Source: JBBQKF01 sp964549475 (GTDB taxonomy: Bacteria > Bacillota > Clostridia > Saccharofermentanales > UBA5734). From it: a stretch of 7,991 nucleotides of DNA. The translations under genes were made by a program, and so were the position numbers. Below the pieces are notes generated by a model that saw only the letters and a list, made by a program, of their open reading frames with translations, was not told the origin of the DNA and did not search any database. The stretch covers positions 1 to 7,991 of the forward strand of contig CAZJXH010000173.1 of the NCBI GenBank assembly GCA_964549475.1, in the 5' to 3' direction. Below are positions 1-5,045 of the stretch, in pieces; positions within the stretch are counted from its first letter, which is position 1, and each line of letters opens with the position of its first letter.

Positions 1-36
1 ATTATACTTTAACCGTCCCTCTTTTGTATACTTTTT

Positions 37-111
37 GGGGGTCAGACCAGTTCTTGTGTTGCATAAACAAAATAAAATGCAACACAAGAACCGTCCCCAT
101 GTTTCAAAAAT
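37..111 (+). repeat. Hairpin repeat family, copy A (left side degraded)
   Basis: A perfect 14-bp inverted repeat, 51-64 against 77-90 (TTCTTGTGTTGCAT and its reverse complement), encloses a 12-nt loop AAACAAAATAAA (65-76). The right arm continues into CCGTCCCC and CATGTTTC (91-105), the conserved outer part of the family. The left side, expected to read GGGGACGG, instead reads GGGGG-TCAGACC-AG (37-50), so the outer stem is broken. Copy C at 4238-4306 has the same plan: arm, CAT, 12-nt A-rich loop, ATG, arm, CCGTCCC. Families with GGGGACGGTTCT/AGAACCGTCCCC ends occur in many Firmicutes and resemble REP-type palindromes. The link to a REP-associated transposase is inference, since none is encoded here. 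Confidence 0.75.
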
Positions 112-120
112 CCTAATGAA
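95..120 (+). repeat. 26-bp direct repeat, upstream copy flanking the ATPase gene
   Basis: This stretch starts CCCCATGTTTCAAAAATCCT and ends AATGAA. It matches 1796-1821 at 24 of 26 positions, in the same orientation. The two copies bracket the ATPase gene and its promoter, about 1.7 kb apart. It overlaps the right end of hairpin copy A, so it is probably part of the repeat family rather than a classical target-site duplication. Confidence 0.8.
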
Positions 121-124
121 TCGG

Positions 125-161
125 TTGACAATTCCGCCAAAGCTGACAATTTCGCCCAAAA
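125..161 (+). repeat. Tandem duplication of an 18-19 bp unit
   Basis: Unit 1 (125-142) reads TTGACAATTCCGCCAAAG and unit 2 (143-161) reads CTGACAATTTCGCCCAAAA; they differ at a few positions and by one inserted base. Unit 1 begins with a perfect TTGACA, but no -10 box follows at the right distance, so I do not call a promoter from it. Function unknown; it may be a degenerate part of the neighbouring repeats or a protein-binding array just upstream of the ATPase promoter. Confidence 0.6.
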
Positions 162-166
162 CGCAC

Positions 167-195
167 TTGCATCCCCGGCGCCAATCTGCTACAAT
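167..195 (+). promoter_or_regulatory. Sigma-A-like extended -10 promoter of the ATPase gene
   Basis: TTGCAT (167-172) and TACAAT (190-195) are separated by 17 bases, with a TGC extended -10 motif directly before the -10 box. Transcription would start near 202, leaving a leader of about 100 nt before the ATPase start codon. A second, perfect TATAAT at 254-259 has no good -35 partner. Confidence 0.6.
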
Positions 196-280
196 AAGAA
201 AAACGTTACAAATCAACTCGAAAAATTGTAGAATAACGTCGCATATTTAGGACTATAATATAAGAATAACGTTACAGATT
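189..280 (+). repeat. Duplicated -10/AACGTTACA block in the ATPase leader
   Basis: TAAGAAAAACGTTACAAATC (195-214) and TAAGAATAACGTTACAGATT (261-280) match at 17 of 20 positions. Each follows a -10-like box (TACAAT at 190-195, TATAAT at 254-259), so a promoter-proximal segment seems to have been duplicated 65-66 bases apart. The second copy contains the palindrome TAACGTTA (267-274), and a related GAATAACGTC lies between them (231-240). The placement just downstream of the -10 boxes would suit an operator, but that is inference. Confidence 0.5.
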
Positions 281-304
281 GTATTGCGAACGGGAGGTGA
301 AACG

Positions 305-1657
305 ATGCTTTACCGTAAAATGTACGATAAATTAGTAAGCTGGAAAAACGATAAATCTAGAAAAGCCCTTTTAATCACCGGCGCCAGACAGATCGGCAAG
401 ACGTTTCTGATTCGTGAGTTCGGCAGACAAAATTATGAGAACTTTGTGGAAATCAATTTCATCACGGAGCCAAGGGCGGCTTTGATTTTTGATGGTAATC
501 TGAACGCTGAAACGCTGATTATGAATCTGACGGCCTATCTTAGAGCGCCGATGGTGCCGGATAAGACGATGGTGTTTTTTGACGAGATACAGGAGTGCCC
601 GGCAGCCCGAACCGCCATGAAGTTTCTGATAGAGGATGGGCGTTTTGACTATATTGAGTCCGGCTCGCTTCTGGGTGTGAATTACAAGGAAGTTCAATCC
701 TATCCCGTGGGCTATGAAGAGACACTTCAAATGTATCCAATGGACTTCGAGGAGTTCGCCCTGGCAAACGGGGTACAGGTGGAAACGGTCTCATACTTGA
801 AAGAATGCTTTAACAAAGCTGCGGTCGTGAGCGATGCCATCCATCAAACAATGTCCGATCTGTTTCGGTACTATGTTATCATTGGCGGGATGCCGGCCGT
901 CGTACAGAGGTTTGTCGATACACATGACATTGGCGAGGTATTAAAAATTCAGACGGATATCCTCGCAATGTATCGACAGGACATCACGAAATACTCGCAG
1001 AATGATAAAATTCGTATCAAGAATATTTTTGACCGTATCCCCGCAGAGCTCAACACTCAAAACCGACGCTTTCAGTTGGCCGACATCAGTAAAACAGCGC
1101 GTATGGACCGCTATAAGAGCAGCTTCGTATGGCTTTCGGACGCGGGCGTAGCTTTGCCGTGCTACAACATTACAGAACCAAAAACCCCGCTGCGGCTCAA
1201 CGAGCAAAGCAATCTCTTCAGGCTGTATATGGATGACACGGGGCTGCTGTGTGCCGCCAGTATGGAAAATGTGCAGTTTGATATTCTAAACGGTGACTTG
1301 AATGTAAACATGGGCAGCATTTTGGTAAACACCTTTGCCCAGCTGCTGAAAGCCAATGGATTTGAATTGCGTTATATGAACCGGAAGAATCTGGGTGAGA
1401 TCGACTTTGTCCTTCAGCAAGGAAAAACTGTCATTCCAGTGGAAGTCAAATCAGGCAGTGATTATAAGAGCCATCCTGCACTGAACAATGCTCTCAAGGT
1501 TTCCGAGTGGGACATCCGCAAAGCGTATGTCTTTTGTAAGGGAAACGTCAGTGTGCATGAGCAGATTACATACCTGCCCTGGTACATGGTCATGTTTTTC
1601 AAAAAAGAACGACTGCCAGAGCATCTGATCGTTGATGTTGACCTTGAAAATCTATAG
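305..1657 (+). CDS. AAA_14/DUF4143 family ATPase with PD-(D/E)XK-like C-terminus
   Basis: This 450-residue protein belongs to the uncharacterised AAA_14 + DUF4143 family of predicted P-loop ATPases. The Walker A motif GARQIGKT is at about residues 26-33 and the Walker B stretch VFFDEIQECP at about 90-99. ESGSLLG, typical of the family's sensor region, is at 118-124. Near the C-terminus, E365-x-D367 followed by VEVKSG (379-384) forms the E-x-D...E-x-K pattern of PD-(D/E)XK nuclease-like folds. The ATG at 305 is chosen because GGGAGGTG (292-299) sits at the right distance; an in-frame TTG at 284 has no such site. Length is normal and no frameshift is seen. It has its own promoter, is not part of the conserved cluster that follows, and is bracketed by direct repeats, all signs of an accessory, possibly acquired gene. 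No terminator is visible after it. Family assignment is secure; biological role and partner are unknown. Confidence 0.9.
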   Translation: MLYRKMYDKLVSWKNDKSRKALLITGARQIGKTFLIREFGRQNYENFVEINFITEPRAALIFDGNLNAETLIMNLTAYLRAPMVPDKTMVFFDEIQECPAARTAMKFLIEDGRFDYIESGSLLGVNYKEVQSYPVGYEETLQMYPMDFEEFALANGVQVETVSYLKECFNKAAVVSDAIHQTMSDLFRYYVIIGGMPAVVQRFVDTHDIGEVLKIQTDILAMYRQDITKYSQNDKIRIKNIFDRIPAELNTQNRRFQLADISKTARMDRYKSSFVWLSDAGVALPCYNITEPKTPLRLNEQSNLFRLYMDDTGLLCAASMENVQFDILNGDLNVNMGSILVNTFAQLLKANGFELRYMNRKNLGEIDFVLQQGKTVIPVEVKSGSDYKSHPALNNALKVSEWDIRKAYVFCKGNVSVHEQITYLPWYMVMFFKKERLPEHLIVDVDLENL

Positions 1658-1744
1658 ATAAATTCGACCGACAAAACGACCCGATCCACTGAAGTTATGC
1701 TTTTGTATAGGAAAGTCCTTCCCGGCAGGTGGAGAGCATGTTTC

Positions 1745-1814
1745 GAAATAAAAGAACCGTCCTCACGTTCTAAAAATCCTCATGTTCCCCAAAATCCCCA
1801 TGTTCCAAAAATCC
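1745..1814 (+). repeat. Hairpin repeat family, half copy B, with three tandem units
   Basis: GAAATAAAAGAACCGTCC (1745-1762) is identical over 18 bp to 4281-4298, the right arm of copy C, but no matching left arm precedes it, so this is a half element. It runs into three imperfect tandem units of 17, 18 and 17 bp (1761-1777, 1778-1795, 1796-1812) with the shared pattern CCYCAYGTTC followed by an A-run and T. Copy A has one such unit (95-111). The unit number therefore varies between copies. Confidence 0.7.
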
Positions 1815-1821
1815 TATTGAA
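1796..1821 (+). repeat. 26-bp direct repeat, downstream copy flanking the ATPase gene
   Basis: It begins CCCCATGTTCCAAAAATCCT and ends ATTGAA, matching 95-120 at 24 of 26 positions in the same orientation. Its last five bases supply TTGAA of the rpsB -35 box (1817-1822). The upstream copy reads AATGAA there and lacks that -35. Confidence 0.8.
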
Positions 1822-1845
1822 CAATATCGTTTTTGGTGGTACAAT
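1817..1845 (+). promoter_or_regulatory. Sigma-A-like extended -10 promoter of rpsB-tsf
   Basis: TTGAAC (1817-1822) and TACAAT (1840-1845) are spaced by 17 bases, and TGG directly before the -10 box makes an extended -10. Transcription would start near 1852, giving a leader of about 93 nt. This is the best promoter between the ATPase gene and rpsB, and its -35 overlaps the end of a repeat. Confidence 0.7.
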
Positions 1846-1867
1846 ATCACGAGTAAAAAAATACACA

Positions 1868-1920
1868 CACGAGGTTCCCGTTCTGTTGTCTATTAAGATT
1901 ATAAGGGATATGAACTCGTG
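1868..1920 (+). promoter_or_regulatory. Structured rpsB 5' leader hairpin, candidate S2 autoregulatory site
   Basis: CACGAGGTTC (1868-1877) can pair with GAACTCGTG (1912-1920): nine base pairs with one bulged G at 1874, closing a large loop of about 34 nt that contains CCC (1877-1879) and GGG (1905-1907) able to pair weakly inside. The stem ends only 11 nt before the AGGAGG of rpsB (1932-1937). Autogenous control of rpsB-tsf by S2 through its leader is established in gammaproteobacteria, and leader structures are common in Firmicute ribosomal protein operons. The role here is inference from position and pairing. Confidence 0.45.
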
Positions 1921-1944
1921 GAGGAAAAAACAGGAGGAAGAAAA

Positions 1945-2706
1945 ATGTCAGTTATCAGCATGAAGAGCTTATTGGAAGCAGGGGTGCACTTCGGGCATCA
2001 GACACGCAGATGGAATCCTAAAATGGCGGAGTACATCTACACCGAGAGAAACGGGATCCATATCATCGATCTCCAGAAGACCGTCCGCAAGGTGGAAGAC
2101 GCGTACATGTTCATCCGGCAGATTTCGATGGACGGCGGCACCGTTCTTTTTGTCGGAACGAAGAAACAGGCGCAGGATTCTGTCAAAGAAGAGGCGGAGC
2201 GCTGTGGGATGTACTTCATCAACAACCGCTGGCTGGGCGGCACATTGACCAATTTCAAGACCATCGAGAAACGACTTGCCCGTCTGGAAGAACTGACACA
2301 GATGTCCGTGAACGGCACATTTGATGTTCTGCCAAAGAAGGAAGTTGCAAAACTGAAGAACGAAATGGAAAAATTACAGAAGAATCTCGGCGGAATCATC
2401 GGAATGCAGAAACAACCGTCCTGCGTTTTTGTCGTGGATCCTAAGAAAGAACATATCGCGGTATTGGAAGCAAAAAGGCTGGGCATTCCTGTCGCCGGCA
2501 TCGTAGACTCGAATTGTGATCCGGATGAAGTGGACTATATCATCCCGGGCAATGACGACGCAATCCGCGCAGTCAAGCTGATTGTCGGGAAAATGGCAGA
2601 TGCGATCATCGAAGGTCGTCAGGGCGAGCAGATTGATGTTCCCTCCGAAGAACTGGCCGCAGACGAGATTGCAAAGATCGAAGAAACCGATGAAGTGGTG
2701 ATGTAA
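1945..2706 (+). CDS. rpsB: Small ribosomal subunit protein uS2
   Basis: Ribosomal protein S2, 253 residues, a protein of the 30S subunit needed for binding of S1 or its equivalent and for translation initiation. The N-terminal signature GVHFGHQTRRWNPKM is followed by ERNGIHIIDLQKT, then INNRWLGGTLTNF and, in the C-terminal half, DPKKEHIAVLEAKRLGIPVA and DSNCDPDEVDYIIPGNDDA. All the family's conserved blocks are present and the length is normal. ATG 1945 is preceded by a perfect AGGAGG (1932-1937) seven bases away. An upstream in-frame GTG at 1918 lies inside the leader hairpin and is not used. It is first in the operon with tsf, 77 bp upstream, as in most bacteria. Expression probably starts at the promoter at 1817-1845 and may be controlled by the leader. 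Confidence 0.98.
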   Translation: MSVISMKSLLEAGVHFGHQTRRWNPKMAEYIYTERNGIHIIDLQKTVRKVEDAYMFIRQISMDGGTVLFVGTKKQAQDSVKEEAERCGMYFINNRWLGGTLTNFKTIEKRLARLEELTQMSVNGTFDVLPKKEVAKLKNEMEKLQKNLGGIIGMQKQPSCVFVVDPKKEHIAVLEAKRLGIPVAGIVDSNCDPDEVDYIIPGNDDAIRAVKLIVGKMADAIIEGRQGEQIDVPSEELAADEIAKIEETDEVVM

Positions 2707-2783
2707 TCAGGCTCTTGGAATGGAAAGCCGAATGAGGATTTGGATTTCGCAAGAGGGAATATAAGATTTAAAGGGGTATATTT

Positions 2784-3431
2784 ATGGATATTACAATGGA
2801 TATGATCAAAACATTAAGAGAAAAGACCGGTGCCGGAATGATGGATTGCAAGAAGGCTCTTTTAGAGGCGGAATGCGATATCGAGAAGTCCATCGCATGG
2901 CTGAGAGAAAAGGGAATCGCCTCCGCTGCGAAGAAATCCGGAAGAATCGCCGCAGAAGGAATTGTGGAGTCCTATATCCATGCGAATGGCAGAATCGGTG
3001 TACTGGTTGAAGTGAATATCGAGACCGACTTTGCCGCGAAGAACGATATGTTCAAGGGCTTTGTCAAAGATGTTGCCATGCAGATCGCAGCGATGAATCC
3101 GAAATGGATTTCCAAGGAAGATATTCCGCAGGAAGAAATCGACAAGGAAAGCGACATTCTCCGCAATAAAGCGTTGAATGAAGGCAAACCAGAGAAGATC
3201 ATCGACCGTATTGTCGAAGGTGGATTGAAGAAATTCTGCGAAGAGAACTGTCTGTTGAATCAAGCTTTTGTCAAGGATGATTCCAAGACCATTGATGCCC
3301 TGCTTAAAGAAATGATTGCCATGATCGGCGAGAATATTTCCATCAGGCGTTTCGCACGGTTTGAAATGGGGGAAGGAATCAAGAAGAAGGAAGAGGATTT
3401 TGCTGCTGAAGTGATGAAGCAGATCAAATAA
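2784..3431 (+). CDS. tsf: Elongation factor Ts, short form
   Basis: EF-Ts, the guanine nucleotide exchange factor that recycles EF-Tu from GDP to GTP in the cytoplasm. The N-terminal UBA-like domain (about residues 1-45) carries LREKTGAGMMDCKKAL. The core begins with VEVNIETDFAAKNDMF, whose T81-D82-F83 is the loop that in other EF-Ts proteins contacts the EF-Tu nucleotide site. Later blocks EGKPEKIIDRIVEGGLKKF and LLNQAFVKDD are typical. At 215 residues it is shorter than the roughly 280-300 residue enterobacterial or bacillar forms and resembles the compact Thermus/Thermotoga and clostridial type with one core repeat. The reading frame is intact, so this is a natural short form and not a truncation. 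AAGGGGT (2771-2777) precedes the ATG. A six-base pairing (2712-2717 with 2750-2755) in the rpsB-tsf gap is too weak to call. A terminator follows the gene. Confidence 0.97.
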   Translation: MDITMDMIKTLREKTGAGMMDCKKALLEAECDIEKSIAWLREKGIASAAKKSGRIAAEGIVESYIHANGRIGVLVEVNIETDFAAKNDMFKGFVKDVAMQIAAMNPKWISKEDIPQEEIDKESDILRNKALNEGKPEKIIDRIVEGGLKKFCEENCLLNQAFVKDDSKTIDALLKEMIAMIGENISIRRFARFEMGEGIKKKEEDFAAEVMKQIK

Positions 3432-3445
3432 GCGATCGGGATTAT

Positions 3446-3479
3446 AGAGGTATGCAACTCAATGCGTACCTCTTTTTTT
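3446..3479 (+). terminator. Intrinsic terminator or attenuator between tsf and pyrH
   Basis: AGAGGTATGC (3446-3455) pairs with GCGTACCTCT (3464-3473) through ten pairs including one G-U, around an 8-nt loop, and is followed at once by a run of seven T (3473-3479). This is a strong rho-independent terminator ending the rpsB-tsf transcript. No promoter is visible between it and pyrH, so pyrH probably depends on read-through, making this a partial terminator. Confidence 0.85.
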
Positions 3480-3492
3480 AAAAAGAGGGAGG
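3469..3492 (+). promoter_or_regulatory. Alternative hairpin overlapping terminator and pyrH ribosome binding site
   Basis: CCTCTTTT (3469-3476) can pair with AAAAGAGG (3481-3488), eight pairs with a four-base loop. This uses the 3' arm and T-run of the tsf terminator on one side and the first part of the pyrH Shine-Dalgarno region GAGGGAGG (3485-3492) on the other. It is incompatible with the terminator stem. The pairing is visible; a regulatory role is inference, and it may simply follow from a T-run meeting a purine-rich binding site. Confidence 0.35.
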
Positions 3493-3497
3493 ATGCA

Positions 3498-4208
3498 ATG
3501 GCAACACCGATTTACAAAAGAGTTTTGCTGAAATTGAGCGGAGAAGCGCTGGCAGGTGGAAAAGGCCACGGGATCGACAATGAGGTACTGAAGGATATCG
3601 GACAGACGGTGAAAGAGCTTTCTGAGATGGGCGTCCAGATCGCCATTGTTGTCGGCGGAGGAAATTTCTGGCGGGGACGCACCAGCGAAGGAATGGACCG
3701 GGTTACCGCGGACCATATGGGAATGCTGGCAACGGCGATGAACTCCCTTGCTCTTTCCGATGCGCTGGAACAGGCTGGTGCGGTTACAAGAATTTTAAGC
3801 GCGATCGAAATGCGCCAGTTCGCAGAGCCCTATATTCGCAAACGTGCGGTCCGTCACCTTGAGAAAGGCCGAATTGTCATTTTTGCCTGTGGAACCGGCA
3901 ATCCGTATTTTTCCACCGACACCGCCGCTGCGCTTCGCTGCACCGAGATTGAAGCGGATATCCTGCTAAAGGCCACAATGGTCGACGGCGTATATGATAA
4001 AGATCCAAAAAAATACGACGATGCCAAGAAATACCGGCATGTGGACTATAACGAAATCCTGTCCAAGAATCTTGGCGTCATGGATGCGACCGCAGCAGCC
4101 CTGTGCCGCGACAATAACATCAAAATCGGCGTGTTCAGCATGGAGAACCTTCACAACATCATCGACATCGCATGCGGGAAAGAAATCGGAACGATTATTT
4201 CGAAGTGA
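3498..4208 (+). CDS. pyrH: Uridylate kinase (UMP kinase)
   Basis: UMP kinase, which phosphorylates UMP to UDP with ATP in pyrimidine nucleotide synthesis; a 236-residue member of the amino acid kinase fold, hexameric in studied bacteria. KLSGEAL (about 12-18) and VVGGGNFWRG (51-60) bind the nucleotide phosphates. DHMGMLATAMNSLAL and TGNPYFSTDTAAALR (133-147) form the UMP and catalytic region, and ATMVDGVYDKDP follows. The length is normal. ATG 3498 is preceded by GAGGGAGG five bases away; an in-frame ATG at 3462 lies inside the terminator stem and would add 12 unconserved residues. The position between tsf and frr is the usual one. There is no visible promoter of its own. A long repeat hairpin and tandem terminators follow. 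Confidence 0.98.
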   Translation: MATPIYKRVLLKLSGEALAGGKGHGIDNEVLKDIGQTVKELSEMGVQIAIVVGGGNFWRGRTSEGMDRVTADHMGMLATAMNSLALSDALEQAGAVTRILSAIEMRQFAEPYIRKRAVRHLEKGRIVIFACGTGNPYFSTDTAAALRCTEIEADILLKATMVDGVYDKDPKKYDDAKKYRHVDYNEILSKNLGVMDATAAALCRDNNIKIGVFSMENLHNIIDIACGKEIGTIISK

Positions 4209-4237
4209 TGATTGCCGTGACAGGATGAGAAACAGTT

Positions 4238-4306
4238 GGAACATGGGGACGGTTCTTTTATTTCATAAATAAAAGAAAATGAAATAAAAGAACCGTCCCA
4301 TGTTCC
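4238..4306 (+). repeat. Hairpin repeat family, full copy C, 3' of pyrH
   Basis: A 29-nt left arm (4238-4266) pairs with a 28-nt right arm (4279-4306) with only one bulged G (GGGG against CCC), around a 12-nt loop AAATAAAAGAAA. The outer box reads GGAACATGGGGACGGTTCTT on the left. Compared with copy A, the inner stem differs on both arms in a compensating way (TTTTATTTCAT against TTGTGTTGCAT), while the loop agrees at 10 of 12 positions. The left arm can also form a smaller hairpin with the loop (4255-4263 with 4267-4275). It sits right after the pyrH stop and could protect the 3' end of the mRNA. Mobile REP-like origin is inference. Confidence 0.85.
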
Positions 4307-4315
4307 GTTTTCAAT

Positions 4316-4337
4316 GAGAGCCGGAAGGCTCTTTTTT
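4316..4337 (+). terminator. Intrinsic terminator after pyrH, first of two
   Basis: AGAGCC (4317-4322) and GGCTCT (4327-4332) form a six-pair stem closed by a GGAA tetraloop, extendable by a G-U pair from 4316, followed by a T-run (4332-4337). It ends the rpsB-tsf-pyrH transcript. Confidence 0.8.
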
Positions 4338-4339
4338 CA

Positions 4340-4361
4340 AGCCGGAAGGCTCTTTTTTTTT
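4340..4361 (+). terminator. Duplicated second terminator after pyrH
   Basis: AGCCGGAAGGCTCTTTTTT (4340-4358) repeats 4319-4337 exactly, so the terminator core has been duplicated in tandem. This copy alone has only a four-pair stem around GGAA but a longer T-run of nine or more. The outer arm of the first copy (4317-4322) could also pair with 4348-4353 to make one larger hairpin. Confidence 0.6.
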
Positions 4362-4368
4362 GTATATC

Positions 4369-4397
4369 TTGCTCATATCGGATACTTAGATTATAAT
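4369..4397 (+). promoter_or_regulatory. Sigma-A-like promoter of the frr-uppS-cdsA-dxr unit
   Basis: TTGCTC (4369-4374) and a perfect TATAAT (4392-4397) are spaced by 17 bases, right after the tandem terminators. The start would lie near 4404, leaving a short leader of about 30 nt before frr. Confidence 0.7.
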
Positions 4398-4432
4398 AAC
4401 GTATAACAAATAATTAACTGGAGGACAATTCT

Positions 4433-4999
4433 ATGATGGAAATTACGAAAGACGCGTATATCCCTTATGAAAATAGAATGACGAAAACGCTGAGTGTGCT
4501 GAGAGAGGATTTCAACACAATCCGCGCAGGAAGGGCTAATCCAAAAGTCCTCGATAAGATTGCGATTGATTATTACGGCAGCCCCACACCGGTCAACCAG
4601 CTGGCGAATATTCAAGTGCCCGAACCAAGAATGATCACCATCACTCCTTTTGATCCGACTGCGCTCAAACTGATCGAAAAGGCGATCCAGGTCTCTGAAC
4701 TGGGGATCAACCCGAACAATGACGGGAAGACGATCCGCTTGGTATTTCCGTCTTTGACGGAAGAACGAAGAAAGGAACTGACCAAAACCGTGGCAAAGCA
4801 CGGAGAAGAGGCAAAAGTCGCTGTTCGAGCCATTCGAAGAGAGGCAATGGATAAATTCAAAGACATGCAGAAGAAAAAGGAAATCAGCGAAGACACATTG
4901 GCGGAAGTCGAAGACGCCGTTCAAAAGTTGACGGACCGGTATATTGCCGAGATCGAAAAGATTATCGCAGACAAAGACAAGGACCTCATGGTGGTCTGA
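4433..4999 (+). CDS. frr: Ribosome recycling factor
   Basis: RRF, 188 residues, which splits post-termination ribosomes together with EF-G in the cytoplasm. The family's IRAGRANP is at about residues 30-37, followed by YYGSPTPVNQLANI at the hinge into domain II, PFDPTALKLIEKAI, and GLNPN-like GINPNNDGKTIRLVFPSLTEER. The C-terminal long helix of the three-helix bundle has alternating charged residues. Length is typical (about 185). Two adjacent ATG codons (4433 and 4436) are possible; the first is eight bases from GGAGG (4420-4424) and is preferred. It opens a new transcription unit with its own promoter, and uppS follows 46 bp later. Confidence 0.98.
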   Translation: MMEITKDAYIPYENRMTKTLSVLREDFNTIRAGRANPKVLDKIAIDYYGSPTPVNQLANIQVPEPRMITITPFDPTALKLIEKAIQVSELGINPNNDGKTIRLVFPSLTEERRKELTKTVAKHGEEAKVAVRAIRREAMDKFKDMQKKKEISEDTLAEVEDAVQKLTDRYIAEIEKIIADKDKDLMVV

Positions 5000-5045
5000 T
5001 TCGGCATATCGCATCGGCATAAATTGTTTTGGTTAGGAGTGAAGG

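Larger units (their letters stand above)
1..304. other. Repeat-rich noncoding region upstream of the ATPase gene
   Basis: No credible gene lies here. The only open frame, about 35-250, has no ribosome binding site and runs through repeats. From left to right the region holds a fragment AACCGTCCC (11-19) that matches the conserved box of the hairpin family seen further on, a G-run followed by TCAGACC (37-48), a hairpin (51-90), one copy of a 26-bp direct repeat (95-120), a tandem duplication (125-161), a promoter (167-195) and a duplicated -10/AACGTTACA block (189-280). The dense repeats suggest a site that has accumulated insertions or rearrangements upstream of the rpsB cluster. What lay before it is outside the window. 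Confidence 0.7.
1658..1944. other. Noncoding region between the ATPase gene and rpsB
   Basis: No gene is supported. An open frame at 1697-1963 lacks a ribosome binding site and reads through the repeats. 1658-1744 shows nothing recognisable, including no hairpin plus T-run to end ATPase transcription. Then come a half copy of the hairpin repeat (1745-1762), three tandem 17-18 bp units (1761-1812), the rpsB promoter (1817-1845) and a structured leader (1852-1944). Confidence 0.7.

Noticed and set aside
125..153. Perfect TTGACA at 125-130 as a promoter -35
   Set aside because: No acceptable -10 box lies 16-18 bases downstream; it belongs to the tandem duplication.
35..250. Open frame of 71 codons in the upstream region
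   Set aside because: It has no ribosome binding site, a composition driven by the repeats, and no recognisable domain.
1658..1744. Terminator after the ATPase gene
   Set aside because: No stable hairpin followed by a T-run was found; transcription may run on towards rpsB.
1761..1812. CRISPR-like array of the three tandem units
   Set aside because: The units are directly adjacent, imperfect and have no spacers.
1697..1963. Open frame of 88 codons starting MLLYRK, faintly like the ATPase N-terminus MLYRK
   Set aside because: The resemblance is only a few residues, there is no binding site, and the frame runs through repeats and the rpsB leader. A remnant second ATPase start cannot be supported.
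2037..2501. Antisense open frame of 154 codons inside rpsB
   Set aside because: It is a shadow of the real rpsB coding frame, with no binding site or family signature.
2707..2783. Attenuator between rpsB and tsf
   Set aside because: Only a six-pair stem (2712-2717 with 2750-2755) with a large loop and no T-run is visible.
3462..3497. Longer pyrH start at ATG 3462
   Set aside because: It lies in the terminator hairpin and would add 12 residues absent from UMP kinases; ATG 3498 has a good binding site.
5001..5021. Direct repeat TCGGCATA (5001-5008 and 5014-5021) in the frr-uppS gap
   Set aside because: Eight bases twice in a short gap is weak evidence and no function is suggested.
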